From NCBI GenBank assembly GCA_900764105.1, contig CAAFMS010000006.1:1-64000 (forward strand): DNA of 64,000 nt, in the 5' to 3' direction. Positions 45,425-54,839 of this stretch are shown piece by piece. Below the pieces are notes generated by a model that saw nothing but the letters and a program-made list of their open reading frames with translations, searched no databases and had not been told where the DNA came from. The position numbers were made by a program, and so were the translations under genes. Origin of the DNA: Clostridia bacterium. Lineage in GTDB: Bacteria > Bacillota > Clostridia > Christensenellales > Borkfalkiaceae. How positions within the stretch are numbered: the first letter of the stretch is position 1; every line of letters begins with the position of its first letter.

Positions 45425-47056
45425 ATGGAAGCGAAAAATTTTATCGAAGAAATAATAAACGGCGAACTCGAAAGCGGAAAAACCACTTGCGTTCATACGA
45501 GGTTTCCGCCCGAACCGAACGGCTATCTGCACATAGGACACGCCAAGTCCCTTTGCCTTAACTTCGGCACGGCGGAAAAATACGGCGGACTTTGCAATCT
45601 GTTCTTCGACGATACCAACCCTTCCAAGGAAAAGACCGAATACGTCGAAGCGATAAAAAAGGACATAGAGTGGCTCGGCTTCAAGTGGTACGAAATTCAC
45701 TACGCATCCGACTTTTTCGACGTGATATACGAAAAGGCCGTCAAGCTCATAAAGGACGGCAAAGCGTTCGTGTGCGATTTGAGCGCGGAAGAAATCAGCA
45801 AGACGAGAGGCACGCTCACCGAACCGGGGCAGGAGAGTCCGTACAGAAACAGAAGCGTAGAGGAAAACCTCGCTCTTTTCGAGGGTATGAAAAACGGCGA
45901 ATTTGCCGACGGCTCCAAAGTTTTAAGGGCTAAAATCGATATGGCTTCGCCGAATATCAATATGAGAGACCCCGTAATTTACAGGGTTTTGAGGGCGACG
46001 CACCACAGAACGGGCGACAAGTGGATAATTTACCCCATGTACGATTTCGCTCACCCCATCTGCGATTCCATGCAGGGCGTTACCTATTCGCTTTGTACTC
46101 TCGAATTCGAGGATCACAGACCTCTTTATAATTGGGTCGTGGAGAACACGGGAGTAGAGCATAAGCCGAGACAGATAGAGTTTGCGAGGCTTAACATCAC
46201 GAATACCGTAATGAGCAAGCGTTATCTTAAAAAACTCGTCGAGGACAAGGCGGTCACGGGTTGGGACGACCCGAGAATGCCGACCCTTACGGGACTTCGC
46301 GCGAGAGGAGTTCCCGCAGAAGCTTTAAAGAATTTCTGCGAGGCGATAGGCGTATGCAAGGCTAATTCGGAAATCGAAGTCGGCTATTTCGAGCATTTCA
46401 TAAGGGATTATCTCAATATTCACGCCGAGAGGGCTATGGCTGTTTTCGAGCCTGTCAAGGTTACTTTGACCAACTTCCCCGACGTTTCCGAAGAGGAGAA
46501 TTTCGAAATCAACCCGAACGACGAGTCGGCGGGAACGAGAAAAATCACGATATCGAAGCATATCTATATCGACGCCGAGGACTTTTCGTTAAATCCGCCC
46601 CCGAAGTATTTCAGGCTCAAAAAAGACGGCTACGTCAGGCTTAAAAACGCGTATATAATTCATTGCGACGACGTAAAATTAAGAGAGGACGGAAGCGTGG
46701 AGGAACTCCTTTGCAGTTACGTTCCCGAGTCGAGAAGCGGTAACGACACGAGCGGTATCAAGGTAAAGGGAGTTATTCATTGGGTAAACGCCGAGACCGC
46801 CGTCGACGCCGAAATCAGAAAATACGATTATCTTTTAAAGGACGCCGAGTATCCGGGGCAGGACTTCTCGGAGCGTATGAACTACGACAGCGTTCACGTT
46901 TATAACGGAAAAGCCGAGCCGTATCTTGCCGAGGTCGCGAACGGGACGTCTTTCCAACTTATGCGTAAGGGCTACTATAAGAAAATCGTAGAGGACGGAA
47001 AACTCGTTTTATCGGAAATAGTTTCACTTAAAGACAGTTTTGTTATAAAAAAGTGA
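45425..47056 (+). CDS. glnS: Glutaminyl-tRNA synthetase
   Basis: The protein has 543 residues, a class I enzyme. The HIGH motif lies in FPPEPNGYLHIGHAKS (about 29-44) and the KMSKS equivalent in TVMSKRYLKK (about 262). The acceptor-binding and two beta-barrel anticodon domains follow to the end. The start at 45425 removes a 21-residue upstream extension with no homology and no ribosome binding site. Most Bacillota make Gln-tRNA through GatCAB, so a free-standing GlnRS is notable though known in some Clostridia. It is followed within one base by the next promoter. Confidence 0.95.
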   Translation: MEAKNFIEEIINGELESGKTTCVHTRFPPEPNGYLHIGHAKSLCLNFGTAEKYGGLCNLFFDDTNPSKEKTEYVEAIKKDIEWLGFKWYEIHYASDFFDVIYEKAVKLIKDGKAFVCDLSAEEISKTRGTLTEPGQESPYRNRSVEENLALFEGMKNGEFADGSKVLRAKIDMASPNINMRDPVIYRVLRATHHRTGDKWIIYPMYDFAHPICDSMQGVTYSLCTLEFEDHRPLYNWVVENTGVEHKPRQIEFARLNITNTVMSKRYLKKLVEDKAVTGWDDPRMPTLTGLRARGVPAEALKNFCEAIGVCKANSEIEVGYFEHFIRDYLNIHAERAMAVFEPVKVTLTNFPDVSEEENFEINPNDESAGTRKITISKHIYIDAEDFSLNPPPKYFRLKKDGYVRLKNAYIIHCDDVKLREDGSVEELLCSYVPESRSGNDTSGIKVKGVIHWVNAETAVDAEIRKYDYLLKDAEYPGQDFSERMNYDSVHVYNGKAEPYLAEVANGTSFQLMRKGYYKKIVEDGKLVLSEIVSLKDSFVIKK

Positions 47057-47085
47057 TTGACAAATCATAATTTAGGGTATATAAT
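47057..47085 (+). promoter_or_regulatory. Promoter of the CvpA-like gene
   Basis: TTGACA (47057-47062) begins directly after the glnS stop. TATAAT lies at 47080-47085, with a 17-bp spacer. Confidence 0.85.
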
Positions 47086-47115
47086 AATACATAAGGAAAA
47101 GTAGGAGACGTTTTT

Positions 47116-47883
47116 ATGTATTTTGTAGTTGACGGTCTTTTGATAGGACTGTTCGTCATCGTTCTCTATACGAGCATAAGACGGGGGTTATCCGGACATT
47201 TCGTGTTCGGGATATTGAGAACGCTCATAGGTATCGCCGCAGGCGGCGCTACCGTTTTCGGAGTGTATATGCTTATGACGCACTTCTCCTGGCTCGATTA
47301 TATGGCTGACGGAGTGGTCAAATTCTTCGGCGAAATCAGATTTTCGCTCGGCGGAATACTTACGAGCGACGCGTACAGGCTCGTCTGCGGTATAATCGCG
47401 TTTTTACCTTTCGCGTTGATATTCTTTATCGTCGGCTATCTTATCGGAACGAAACTTATATGCGGACTTGTAATTCTTATCTTCTATCCGCTGAGAAAAC
47501 TCAGAAGCAACAGCAAGATATTCAGATTTTTGGATAATATCTTGGGAATAGCGATAAACCTTGCGTTGTACGCGGTCGTCGTTTTGGGAGTGTTCGCGGG
47601 CGTATACGTCTTTAACTACGAGAAAAAGGACGTTACCGCCGACGACGGAAGCAAGAAAATCGAGTACGTCCTCCGCGACGACGTCTCCGACCTCTCTATT
47701 GTAAAAGACGATAAAATCGCGTCGAGAACCATTCACAATCTCACCGCTCCTATGTTAAACGGTCTGAACGAGAGTTTCATCGCCGCGCCGCTCGGATCGT
47801 ATCTTTACGAAAATAACCCGATATTCCTTATAAATAACGGATACGTTTACGATATGATTTATAACGCAGCAATCAAAAAATAA
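47116..47883 (+). CDS. CvpA-like membrane protein
   Basis: The protein has 255 residues with four to five hydrophobic segments: about 4-20, 30-55, 88-122 and 138-160. A glycine-rich first helix pair resembles the CvpA (colicin V production) family. The C-terminal 90 residues are polar and probably extracellular. CvpA-like proteins affect envelope homeostasis, but their activity is unknown. It is a single-gene unit with a promoter and a terminator. Confidence 0.6.
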   Translation: MYFVVDGLLIGLFVIVLYTSIRRGLSGHFVFGILRTLIGIAAGGATVFGVYMLMTHFSWLDYMADGVVKFFGEIRFSLGGILTSDAYRLVCGIIAFLPFALIFFIVGYLIGTKLICGLVILIFYPLRKLRSNSKIFRFLDNILGIAINLALYAVVVLGVFAGVYVFNYEKKDVTADDGSKKIEYVLRDDVSDLSIVKDDKIASRTIHNLTAPMLNGLNESFIAAPLGSYLYENNPIFLINNGYVYDMIYNAAIKK

Positions 47884-47893
47884 AAATGCTTTT

Positions 47894-47927
47894 TTCCGCG
47901 TCTCTTTTCGGGCCGCGGAATTTTTTT
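47894..47927 (+). terminator. Terminator after the CvpA-like gene
   Basis: TTCCGCG (47894-47900) pairs with CGCGGAA (47914-47920), followed by seven T. Confidence 0.85.
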
Positions 47928-47948
47928 ATAATTTTCACATCGAAACGC

Positions 47949-48005
47949 TTGATTTCTTAAAGACTACGGGGTATAATATTAGCAGTTGAATGGTTAGATT
48001 GCTAA
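47949..48005 (+). promoter_or_regulatory. htpG promoter with CIRCE-like operator
   Basis: TTGATT (47949-47954) and TATAAT (47972-47977) are separated by 17 bp. Over the start point lies TTAGCAGTT-N9-GATTGCTAA (47979-48005). The consensus of the HrcA operator CIRCE is TTAGCACTC-N9-GAGTGCTAA; 15 of 18 arm positions match and the spacing is exact. Heat-inducible repression by HrcA is likely. Confidence 0.7.
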
Positions 48006-48042
48006 CAGTCGACTAAAATATTTGCTAAAAGAGGCGATTAAA

Positions 48043-49932
48043 ATGAAAAGTTTTAAAACGGAATCCAAAAGAGTGCTTGATTTAATGATTAACTCCATCT
48101 ACACTCACAAGGAGATATTTTTAAGGGAGTTGTTGTCGAATTGCAGCGACGCTATCGACAAATTATATTATAAGGGTTTAAAAGAAGGGCTTTCGGGGCT
48201 TACGAGAAACGATTTTTATATCAAAATTACCGCGGATAAAGAAAACGGCGTATTGAAAATCGCCGATAACGGTATCGGTATGACCGCGAAGGAACTCGAA
48301 GAGAACTTAGGAACAATCGCGAAGAGCGGTTCGTTCGACTTCAAGGCTGCGAACGCGGACGCCAAAGAAAAAGACGACGTAAACGTAATAGGTCAGTTCG
48401 GCGTAGGTTTCTATTCGGCGTTTATGGTTGCGGACAAGGTCGAGGTTTATTCCAAGGCTTTCGGCTCGGACGAGGCTAACGTATGGACGAGTAACGGCGC
48501 AGAGGGTTACGATATCAAACCTTGCGAAAAAGCAGACAGAGGTACGGAAATCGTCCTTCATTTAAAGAAAGATACAGACGACGACAAGTTCAGCAAATTC
48601 CTCGAAGAATACGAGATAAGAAGTCTTGTCAAGAAATATTCCGACTATATCCGTTATCCCATTAAAATGGACGTGACGAAGTACAAGGAACTTACCGAAG
48701 AGGAGAGAAAAGAGGGCAAACAAGCCGAATCTTATAAAGAAGAGACTACGCTCAACTCGATGATTCCTATATGGAAGAAAAACAAAAACGAGGTCACGAA
48801 AGAGGAGTACGATTCTTTCTATAAGGACAACTTCTTCGACTACGACGATCCGCTTAAATATATTACGATAGATACCGAAGGCGCGGTAAGTTATAAGGCT
48901 CTTTTGTATATTCCGTCGAGAGTGCCTTACGATTATTACAGCAAGAACTACGAAAAAGGGCTTAAACTTTACACGGACGGCGTGCTTATAACCGATAAAT
49001 GCGCCGAACTTTTGCCCGACTATTTCAGTTTCGTGAAAGGTCTCGTAGACAGCGAACTCACGCTCAATATTTCGAGGGAGACTATTCAGCAGAGCAGACA
49101 GATTTCGCTCATCGAATCGAATATCGAAAAGAAAATCAAGAAAGAACTTCTCGATATGCAGAAAAACGACCGCGAAACTTATGATAAATTCTTCAAGAAT
49201 TTCGGGCTTCAACTCAAATACGGTCTGTATAGCGGTTGGGGTATGAATAAGGACGTTTTACAGGATCTGATAATGTTCAAATCGGTAAAACTCGGCAAAT
49301 ACGTTACTTTAAAAGAGTATGTAGACGGTTTCGGCGCGGAGCAGAAGTACATTTATTACGGCGCAGCCAAGACCGAAGCGGCGGTGAAGGCTTTGCCGCA
49401 GAGCGAAAAAATACTCGACCTCGGCTACGATATTCTCTGTTTTGCGGACGACGTGGACGAGTTTGCGGTCAAGATGCTCGGAAAATACGAAGAGAAGGAG
49501 TTTAAGAACATTCTCGACGAGGACATAGGCGTTTCCGAGGCAGACGAGAAGAAGAACGAGGACGAAAAAGAACTTTTAGGAGCGATAAACGAGGCTCTCG
49601 GCGGCAAAGTGTCGAAAGTCAAAATCTCCTCGGTACTGAAATCTCACCCCGTATGCCTTTCTTCCGAAGGCGACGTTTCAATCGAAATGGAAAAGGTGCT
49701 TTCGCAGATGCCGGGCGCGGAAAACGGAATGGCGGCTAAGGCGAACAAGGTTCTCGAAATCAATGCTGACCACCCGATATACGCGAAGATAAAGGCGGCT
49801 TACGAGGCGGACAAAGAGTCGGTAAAGACGTATGCGGACGTGCTTTATCAGACGGCAAGGCTTGTAGCGGGACTTCCCGTAGATGACGCTACGGCTCTCA
49901 CGGACGAATTGTTCGGACTTTTGGCGAAATAA
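48043..49932 (+). CDS. htpG: Molecular chaperone HtpG (Hsp90)
   Basis: The protein has 629 residues. The GHKL ATPase domain has LRELLSNCSDAIDKL, IADNGIGMT and GQFGVGFYSAF. The middle domain carries the catalytic arginine loop (SRETIQQSRQI, about 345). A C-terminal dimerisation domain completes it. The start at 48043 follows AGAGG; an in-frame ATG seven codons earlier lacks such a site. A CIRCE-like site at the promoter suggests heat-shock control by HrcA. Confidence 0.95.
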   Translation: MKSFKTESKRVLDLMINSIYTHKEIFLRELLSNCSDAIDKLYYKGLKEGLSGLTRNDFYIKITADKENGVLKIADNGIGMTAKELEENLGTIAKSGSFDFKAANADAKEKDDVNVIGQFGVGFYSAFMVADKVEVYSKAFGSDEANVWTSNGAEGYDIKPCEKADRGTEIVLHLKKDTDDDKFSKFLEEYEIRSLVKKYSDYIRYPIKMDVTKYKELTEEERKEGKQAESYKEETTLNSMIPIWKKNKNEVTKEEYDSFYKDNFFDYDDPLKYITIDTEGAVSYKALLYIPSRVPYDYYSKNYEKGLKLYTDGVLITDKCAELLPDYFSFVKGLVDSELTLNISRETIQQSRQISLIESNIEKKIKKELLDMQKNDRETYDKFFKNFGLQLKYGLYSGWGMNKDVLQDLIMFKSVKLGKYVTLKEYVDGFGAEQKYIYYGAAKTEAAVKALPQSEKILDLGYDILCFADDVDEFAVKMLGKYEEKEFKNILDEDIGVSEADEKKNEDEKELLGAINEALGGKVSKVKISSVLKSHPVCLSSEGDVSIEMEKVLSQMPGAENGMAAKANKVLEINADHPIYAKIKAAYEADKESVKTYADVLYQTARLVAGLPVDDATALTDELFGLLAK

Positions 49933-49972
49933 CGAAATACGCAACAAGGTTGTAACGCAGAACTTACCGATA

Positions 49973-50007
49973 AATCTTGCTTTTCCCGAGGAGGGGAAAG
50001 CAAGATT
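49973..50007. repeat. Minimal CTTGCTTTC hairpin (collapsed element or terminator)
   Basis: AATCTTGCTTTTCCC (49973-49987) pairs with GGGGAAAGCAAGATT (49993-50007). These are the two ends of the CTTGCTTTC family with no interior. It sits just after htpG and could act as its terminator. A second half-element (CTTGCTTTACCCTTTGGCG) lies near 50106. Confidence 0.7.
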
Positions 50008-50199
50008 ATGCGTTTTAATAAAGAGATAAAAAGCGCGATAATCGACTTATACGCTGACTTATTGTATTCTATTTTTCGGTAAAATCGGTTGCAAAAGCCG
50101 TTTATCTATTCTTGCTTTACCCTTTGGCGAAAACGCCGCCAAGGACGGCGAGAGGGGTTATATCCGAATACTTTATAAGCGTCGAAATAATAGCGAAAA

Positions 50200-51741
50200 A
50201 TGAAAAAGAGTTTTAAAACAAAAATTTATTTTTCCCGTTTCCTGATTATTCTTCTGAGCATCTTCGCTCAGGCAATCGGAATGTGGATAGTTCTATACTG
50301 GTTGGGGCAGAAAGCCTCAACCGCTTTCGCTGTGTCCGTTTACGCATTGACCGCGCTTTTAATAATGTTTATAGTCAATAAGGATCAGTCCGCTTGCTAT
50401 AAACTGCCGTGGGTTATACTTATGCTACTGTTTCCTTACGGCGGAATAATGTGTTATTTCACGTTCGGCAACCGTAAAATGAGTAAACGAGAAATGAAGA
50501 AGTATCGTTCTATCTACGACGAAAGACACGACGGGTATTATCGCCAAGACGAAGTGTTAAGAAAACTTAAAGCCGAGGGCGGCAAGGGATTAGGTATCGT
50601 CAGATATTTACGACACGCGACCTCTCTTCTCGTTTACGATAATTCGAAAGCGACTTATCTCAAAGACGGCGAAATTTTCTTTGAAAGTCTTAAAAACGAA
50701 CTGAGAACCGCTAAAAAGTATATTTTCCTTGAATATTTCATTATAGACGAGGGAGTGGAGTGGGGCGAAATCCATGATATTTTAAAGCAGAAAGTCGCGG
50801 AGGGCGTGAAAGCGTACGTCATGTACGATGACGTCGGCTGTATGTCGAAAATACCGGCGAATTTTAACAGACTGCTTATGAAAGACGGAATCGACGCGAG
50901 AAAATTCCACAAGTTCATACCGATAGTATCGGTCAGTCACAATAACCGAGATCACAGGAAAATAGCGGTAATCGACGGTAGAGTCGGGTTTATGGGCGGT
51001 ACGAACCTCGCAGACGAATACGCGAATATAACCAAACCTTACGGGAGATGGCTTGACTGTTCGGTAAAAATCGAAGGGCAGGCTACGGATAGTCTCGTCA
51101 GGCTTTTCATTCAACTTTTCAATATGACCGCAGGTAAAAACCTCGACGAAAAGGACTATATAGCAGGGAGTCACGAGCAGTATTCGGACGGGTATATGTT
51201 TCCGTTCGGGGATTCTCCCGCGCCTATCACTTACGAGCATATCGCGGAAAACGTGTATCTCGATATAATAAATCGTTCGGACGAATATCTGTATATCGCA
51301 ACGCCCTACCTGATTGTCGATAACAATATAACGGACGCTTTAAAAAACGCTGCGAGAAGAGGCGTTGACGTAAGGATAATTATTCCGGACGTTCCCGACA
51401 AAAAGACCATATATGCTTTGACTAAAAGTTCATGCTTGTCGCTTATGTCGCAAGGCGTTAAAATTTATACTTACAGAGGCGGTTTTATCCATTCCAAATG
51501 TTTCTTATCCGACGGCGATACGGCGGTTATAGGGACGGTAAACCTCGATTTCAGATCGCTCGTACATCATTTCGAGTGCGCGACGGTATTTTATAAAAAT
51601 TCGCTGATAAACGACTTATACGCAGACTTTCACCATCTGTTTGACGTAGAATGCGACCTGAGAAACGAAAAGACGTTGCAACTTAAATGGTACGAAAAAC
51701 TGATAAAATCGGTAATGACTTTTTTCGCCCCTTTAATGTAA
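50200..51741 (+). CDS. cls: Cardiolipin synthase (phospholipase D family)
   Basis: The protein has 513 residues. Two N-terminal membrane helices (about 10-62) and a third hydrophobic stretch (about 70-92) precede two PLD domains. The catalytic HKD motifs are in HRKIAVIDGRVGFMGG (about 251) and HSKCFLSDGDTAVIG (about 430). It joins two phosphatidylglycerol molecules into cardiolipin and glycerol. Monocistronic. Confidence 0.93.
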   Translation: MKKSFKTKIYFSRFLIILLSIFAQAIGMWIVLYWLGQKASTAFAVSVYALTALLIMFIVNKDQSACYKLPWVILMLLFPYGGIMCYFTFGNRKMSKREMKKYRSIYDERHDGYYRQDEVLRKLKAEGGKGLGIVRYLRHATSLLVYDNSKATYLKDGEIFFESLKNELRTAKKYIFLEYFIIDEGVEWGEIHDILKQKVAEGVKAYVMYDDVGCMSKIPANFNRLLMKDGIDARKFHKFIPIVSVSHNNRDHRKIAVIDGRVGFMGGTNLADEYANITKPYGRWLDCSVKIEGQATDSLVRLFIQLFNMTAGKNLDEKDYIAGSHEQYSDGYMFPFGDSPAPITYEHIAENVYLDIINRSDEYLYIATPYLIVDNNITDALKNAARRGVDVRIIIPDVPDKKTIYALTKSSCLSLMSQGVKIYTYRGGFIHSKCFLSDGDTAVIGTVNLDFRSLVHHFECATVFYKNSLINDLYADFHHLFDVECDLRNEKTLQLKWYEKLIKSVMTFFAPLM

Positions 51742-51850
51742 TTGAGACTCTGTAGAGTAAAGTAAAAACTAAATTTGCAGCGGTTAAACTTTTCGCCTGA
51801 CAAATTTAGATATCTCGCTTTCCCTTTGGTGTAATTTATAAGAAATAATA

Positions 51851-52041
51851 CCTCGCTTCCTCCTTTGGAGGAGGTTTTGATTATGGTTTATCTTTTGCCG
51901 TCACCTTCGGGGAAGGTGTCGCTGAAAGCGACGGAAGGGGTCAATAAATCACTACTTTTTGTTGCTTTGCGTTTTATCCCCTATCGGCTTGACTTCCATT
52001 TCATTTCGTCAACCCACTTCCCCCGAAGGAGGAAGCGAAGG
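51851..52041. repeat. Inverted-end element, CTTGCTTTC family, copy 4
   Basis: The ends CCTCGCTTCCTCCTTTGGAGG (from 51851, 5' part) and CCCCGAAGGAGGAAGCGAAGG (to 52041) are a diverged inverted pair. The interior includes CTATCGGCTTGACTTCCAT and CATTTCGTCAA, shared with copies 2 and 3. Confidence 0.7.
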
Positions 52042-52181
52042 TCTTTTCAAAAAATTTCTATCGAAAGAGAAGGTAAAAGTGAGGTACTTTCGTCGAAGAG
52101 AGTGCTGTTGCTGTCATCGTTTGCAATGTCAGAACAAAAACGAGCATTGTGACTTTTTATAACCACTTTAGCGTTATTGCG

Positions 52182-52210
52182 TTGACAATTTTATCGATTT
52201 ATGCTATATT
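52182..52210 (+). promoter_or_regulatory. Promoter of the sufCB unit
   Basis: TTGACA (52182-52187) and TATATT (52205-52210) are separated by 17 bp, 37 bp before sufC. Confidence 0.75.
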
Positions 52211-52246
52211 AAGGCAGAAAGAATTGCAGGTTCTACGGAGAATATA

Positions 52247-52978
52247 ATGCTCGAACTTAAAAACATTTCTTTCGTTGCGGAAAACGGCAACGAGAGAAAG
52301 GAAATTTTAAAAGATATAAGCCTTAAACTGAACGAGAAATTTATCGCGTTCACGGGTCCCAACGGCGGAGGTAAGTCTACGCTTGCCAAAATCATTATGG
52401 GCGTATTGAAGCCGACGGGCGGTAAAATTTACCTCGACGGAGTCGATATTACCGATATGTCCGTTACCGACAGGGCGAAAAACGGCATATCTTTCGCTTT
52501 TCAACAGCCCGTGAAGTTTAAAGGCATTACCGTGACCGATTTAATCGAAATCGCAAGCGGCAAAAAACTGAGCGTGAGCGAAATTTGCAAGTATTTGTCC
52601 GAAGTCGGGCTTTGCGCGAGGGACTATGTAAATAGGGAAGTCAACGGGAGCCTTTCGGGCGGCGAACTCAAACGTATAGAAATCGCGGTTACGCTCGCAA
52701 GAGGCAGTAAATTCACGATATTTGACGAACCCGAGGCGGGAATAGACCTTTGGAGTTTCAACAGTCTCATATCGGTGTTTGAAAAACTTGCCGAGGATCA
52801 TAGCGAATCGATTTTAATCATATCGCATCAGGAAAGAATACTGAATATTGCGGACAGAATAATCGTCATCGCAGACGGAAAAGTTGCGAAAGACGGCTTA
52901 AAAGAAGAGGTATTGCCGAATATTTTATCGGCTTCGTCCGCTTGCGCGATACTTGAAAACAAGGTTAAGGAGGCGTAA
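52247..52978 (+). CDS. sufC: SufC-like Fe-S cluster assembly ATPase
   Basis: The protein has 243 residues: an ABC ATPase with Walker A GPNGGGKST (about 38), signature LSGGELKRIEIA (about 135), and Walker B FTIFDEPEAGIDLW (about 161). The E-x-G-x-D-L-W form after Walker B is characteristic of SufC. It works with the single SufB-like scaffold that follows five bases later. No SufS, SufU or SufD gene is present nearby. Confidence 0.92.
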   Translation: MLELKNISFVAENGNERKEILKDISLKLNEKFIAFTGPNGGGKSTLAKIIMGVLKPTGGKIYLDGVDITDMSVTDRAKNGISFAFQQPVKFKGITVTDLIEIASGKKLSVSEICKYLSEVGLCARDYVNREVNGSLSGGELKRIEIAVTLARGSKFTIFDEPEAGIDLWSFNSLISVFEKLAEDHSESILIISHQERILNIADRIIVIADGKVAKDGLKEEVLPNILSASSACAILENKVKEA

Positions 52979-52983
52979 AAGTT

Positions 52984-53907
52984 ATGGAACTTAGCGGACT
53001 TGACAGGGACCTTCTTAAAGAGATAGCGGACATAGAAGCGGTACCGACGGGCGCGTATAACGTAAGAAGAAACGGCAAACTCGCGGGCAGAAATACGACC
53101 GCGAATATAGATATAGTAACGAAAACGGACAGACCGGGCATAGATATAATCATAAAGTCTGAAACGAAAGGCGAGAGGGTGGACATCCCAGTGATTCTCA
53201 CCGAAACGGGACTTGACGACCTCGTATACAACGATTTTTACGTCGAGGACGGCGCGGACGTCGTGATAGTCGCAGGTTGCGGAATACACAACGCAGGCGG
53301 TCTTAAAAGCGAACACGACGGAATACACGCTTTCCATATCGGCAAAAACGCCAAAGTGCTTTATATTGAAAAGCATTACGGCGAAGGCGAGGGGACGGGC
53401 GAGAGAATACTCAACCCGACAACGCTTATAGAGATAGCCGAGGGCGGCTCGATGACTATGGAAACGGCTCAGATTAAGGGCGTAGATTCGGCGATAAGAA
53501 AGACGGACGCCGTTTTGGGCGACGGCGCGACGCTCATTATCCGCGAAAAGATAATGACTCACGGCAAACAGTACGCGGAAACGAATTTCCACGTCGCGTT
53601 GAACGGTAAGGATAGCGGCGCGAGGGTGATTTCGAGGTCGATAGCGAAGGACGATTCGAGACAGAAGTATATATCGTGTATCGACGGAAACAATCTCTGT
53701 ACGGGGCATACCGAGTGCGACGCGATAATTATGGATAACGGCGCGGTGACGGCGAAACCCGAACTGAACGCGAACAACGTCGAAGCGCAGCTCATTCATG
53801 AAGCGGCGATAGGAAAGATTGCGGGAGAGCAACTTATAAAGTTGATGTCCTTAGGACTTACGGAAAAAGAAGCCGAAGAAAAAATAGTAAACGGCTTTTT
53901 GAAATAA
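52984..53907 (+). CDS. sufB: SufB/SufD-like scaffold of a minimal SUF system
   Basis: The protein has 307 residues, shorter than SufB (about 450-480). It is a right-handed beta-helix core ending with the conserved HEAAIGKIAGEQL (about 269-281) and the SMTMETAQIKGVDSA region. A possible cluster cysteine is in CTGHTECDAII (about 240-246). A two-gene SufC plus single SufB set is the arrangement proposed as an ancestral SUF-like minimal system (SmsCB) in archaea and anaerobes. It is probably the main or a secondary Fe-S assembly pair supplying the hydrogenase and ferredoxins. Confidence 0.88.
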   Translation: MELSGLDRDLLKEIADIEAVPTGAYNVRRNGKLAGRNTTANIDIVTKTDRPGIDIIIKSETKGERVDIPVILTETGLDDLVYNDFYVEDGADVVIVAGCGIHNAGGLKSEHDGIHAFHIGKNAKVLYIEKHYGEGEGTGERILNPTTLIEIAEGGSMTMETAQIKGVDSAIRKTDAVLGDGATLIIREKIMTHGKQYAETNFHVALNGKDSGARVISRSIAKDDSRQKYISCIDGNNLCTGHTECDAIIMDNGAVTAKPELNANNVEAQLIHEAAIGKIAGEQLIKLMSLGLTEKEAEEKIVNGFLK

Positions 53908-53928
53908 AAAACAAAAGGAGACAAAATT

Positions 53929-54426
53929 ATGGCAAAGAAAACAAAGGTAAGAAGAGTAATGACCGCTAACGATAAAGCGACGCTTATGACCGCGCTTATG
54001 TATATCGTACTCGGCGCATTGTTTATTATTTTCCGTACTCAACTCATCACGTGGCTTATGATAGTCGCGGGCGTCGTTCTTATTGCGGCGGGCGTATGGG
54101 AGATCGCCAAGAAAGATCTTGTAACCGGTGTCGTACTCATTGCGGTCGGCGTGCTGTTTCTTCTCGGACTTATCGAGGCTATTACGGGCATAGTTCTTCT
54201 TATACTCGGCGTGTTTCTCGTAGCGAAGGGCATTCTGGATCTTGTCTACGCGTTCAAAGCGTCCAGAGTATCCGTTCTTTCGGTTGTGGCTGCCGTTATT
54301 ACGATAGCGATAGGCGTATTGCTTATAGTTGCGAAGTGGCAACTTGTCGACTGGGTACTTATCGTTGTCGGCGCGATAATGATAGTAGACGGAATACTTA
54401 TTTTCTTCGGCAAGAAACTTTTCTGA
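53929..54426 (+). CDS. DUF308 (HdeD-like) membrane protein
   Basis: The protein has 165 residues with six hydrophobic helices in three pairs, each a glycine-rich repeat of the kind VVLIAAGVWEI / VLIAVGVLFLL / LLILGVFLVAKG. This is the DUF308 pattern. HdeD-type proteins help acid and stress tolerance in enterics; the role here is unknown. It begins 21 bp after the SufB-like gene with a ribosome binding site (AAAGGAGA), so may be co-transcribed. Confidence 0.85.
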   Translation: MAKKTKVRRVMTANDKATLMTALMYIVLGALFIIFRTQLITWLMIVAGVVLIAAGVWEIAKKDLVTGVVLIAVGVLFLLGLIEAITGIVLLILGVFLVAKGILDLVYAFKASRVSVLSVVAAVITIAIGVLLIVAKWQLVDWVLIVVGAIMIVDGILIFFGKKLF

Positions 54427-54487
54427 TAGCCGAAAGGCAATAAAAGCCGAAAAAGAATAAAGGCAAAACGTAGAATAAAAAATACGT

Positions 54488-54523
54488 TTAAAGGCGGTCG
54501 CGAAATTTCGCGACCGCCTTTAA
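54488..54523 (+). terminator. Perfect palindromic terminator
   Basis: A 36-bp perfect palindrome (TTAAAGGCGGTCGCGAAA and its complement) ends the operon of the DUF308 gene. A related GC stem, AAAGGCG and CGCCTTT, recurs at about 55161-55190. Confidence 0.85.
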
Positions 54524-54590
54524 GTTGCCCCAAATATTAAATATTTTTCGTAGTTCTTGCTTTTTTATATCAGGGAAAGTTTGAAAACGA

Positions 54591-54625
54591 ATAAAAGTCT
54601 CCCCTTACTCAGGGGGGACTTTTAT
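54591..54625 (+). terminator. Hairpin with T-tract
   Basis: ATAAAAGTCTCCCC (54591-54604) pairs with GGGGGGACTTTTAT (54612-54625), leading into TATTTTC. There is no gene immediately upstream; it belongs to the repeat-rich spacer of 54427-55214. Confidence 0.6.
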
Positions 54626-54703
54626 ATTTTCTTTCTCATAGCAAAAACTTTTAGATTTTGCCACAAAAAATATAAATTGTATAGCGAAAAACAACTCCGT
54701 TTT

Positions 54704-54741
54704 CGGGACGCCGCTTTAAAGTCGTCGTCCCCTACGGCGGA
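54704..54741 (-). repeat. GGGGACG palindrome, copy 4 (inverted)
   Basis: CGGGACGCCG-N7-GTCGTCGTCCCCTACGG is the family in reverse orientation. Confidence 0.65.
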
Positions 54742-54839
54742 ACTTAATATTTCTTCAAGGTTGAAAAAATTTTTTAATTACGGTTTTATTTCCGATTTAT
54801 ATGATTGTTTTCGTTTTCTATAAAATCTAATAATTTCTC

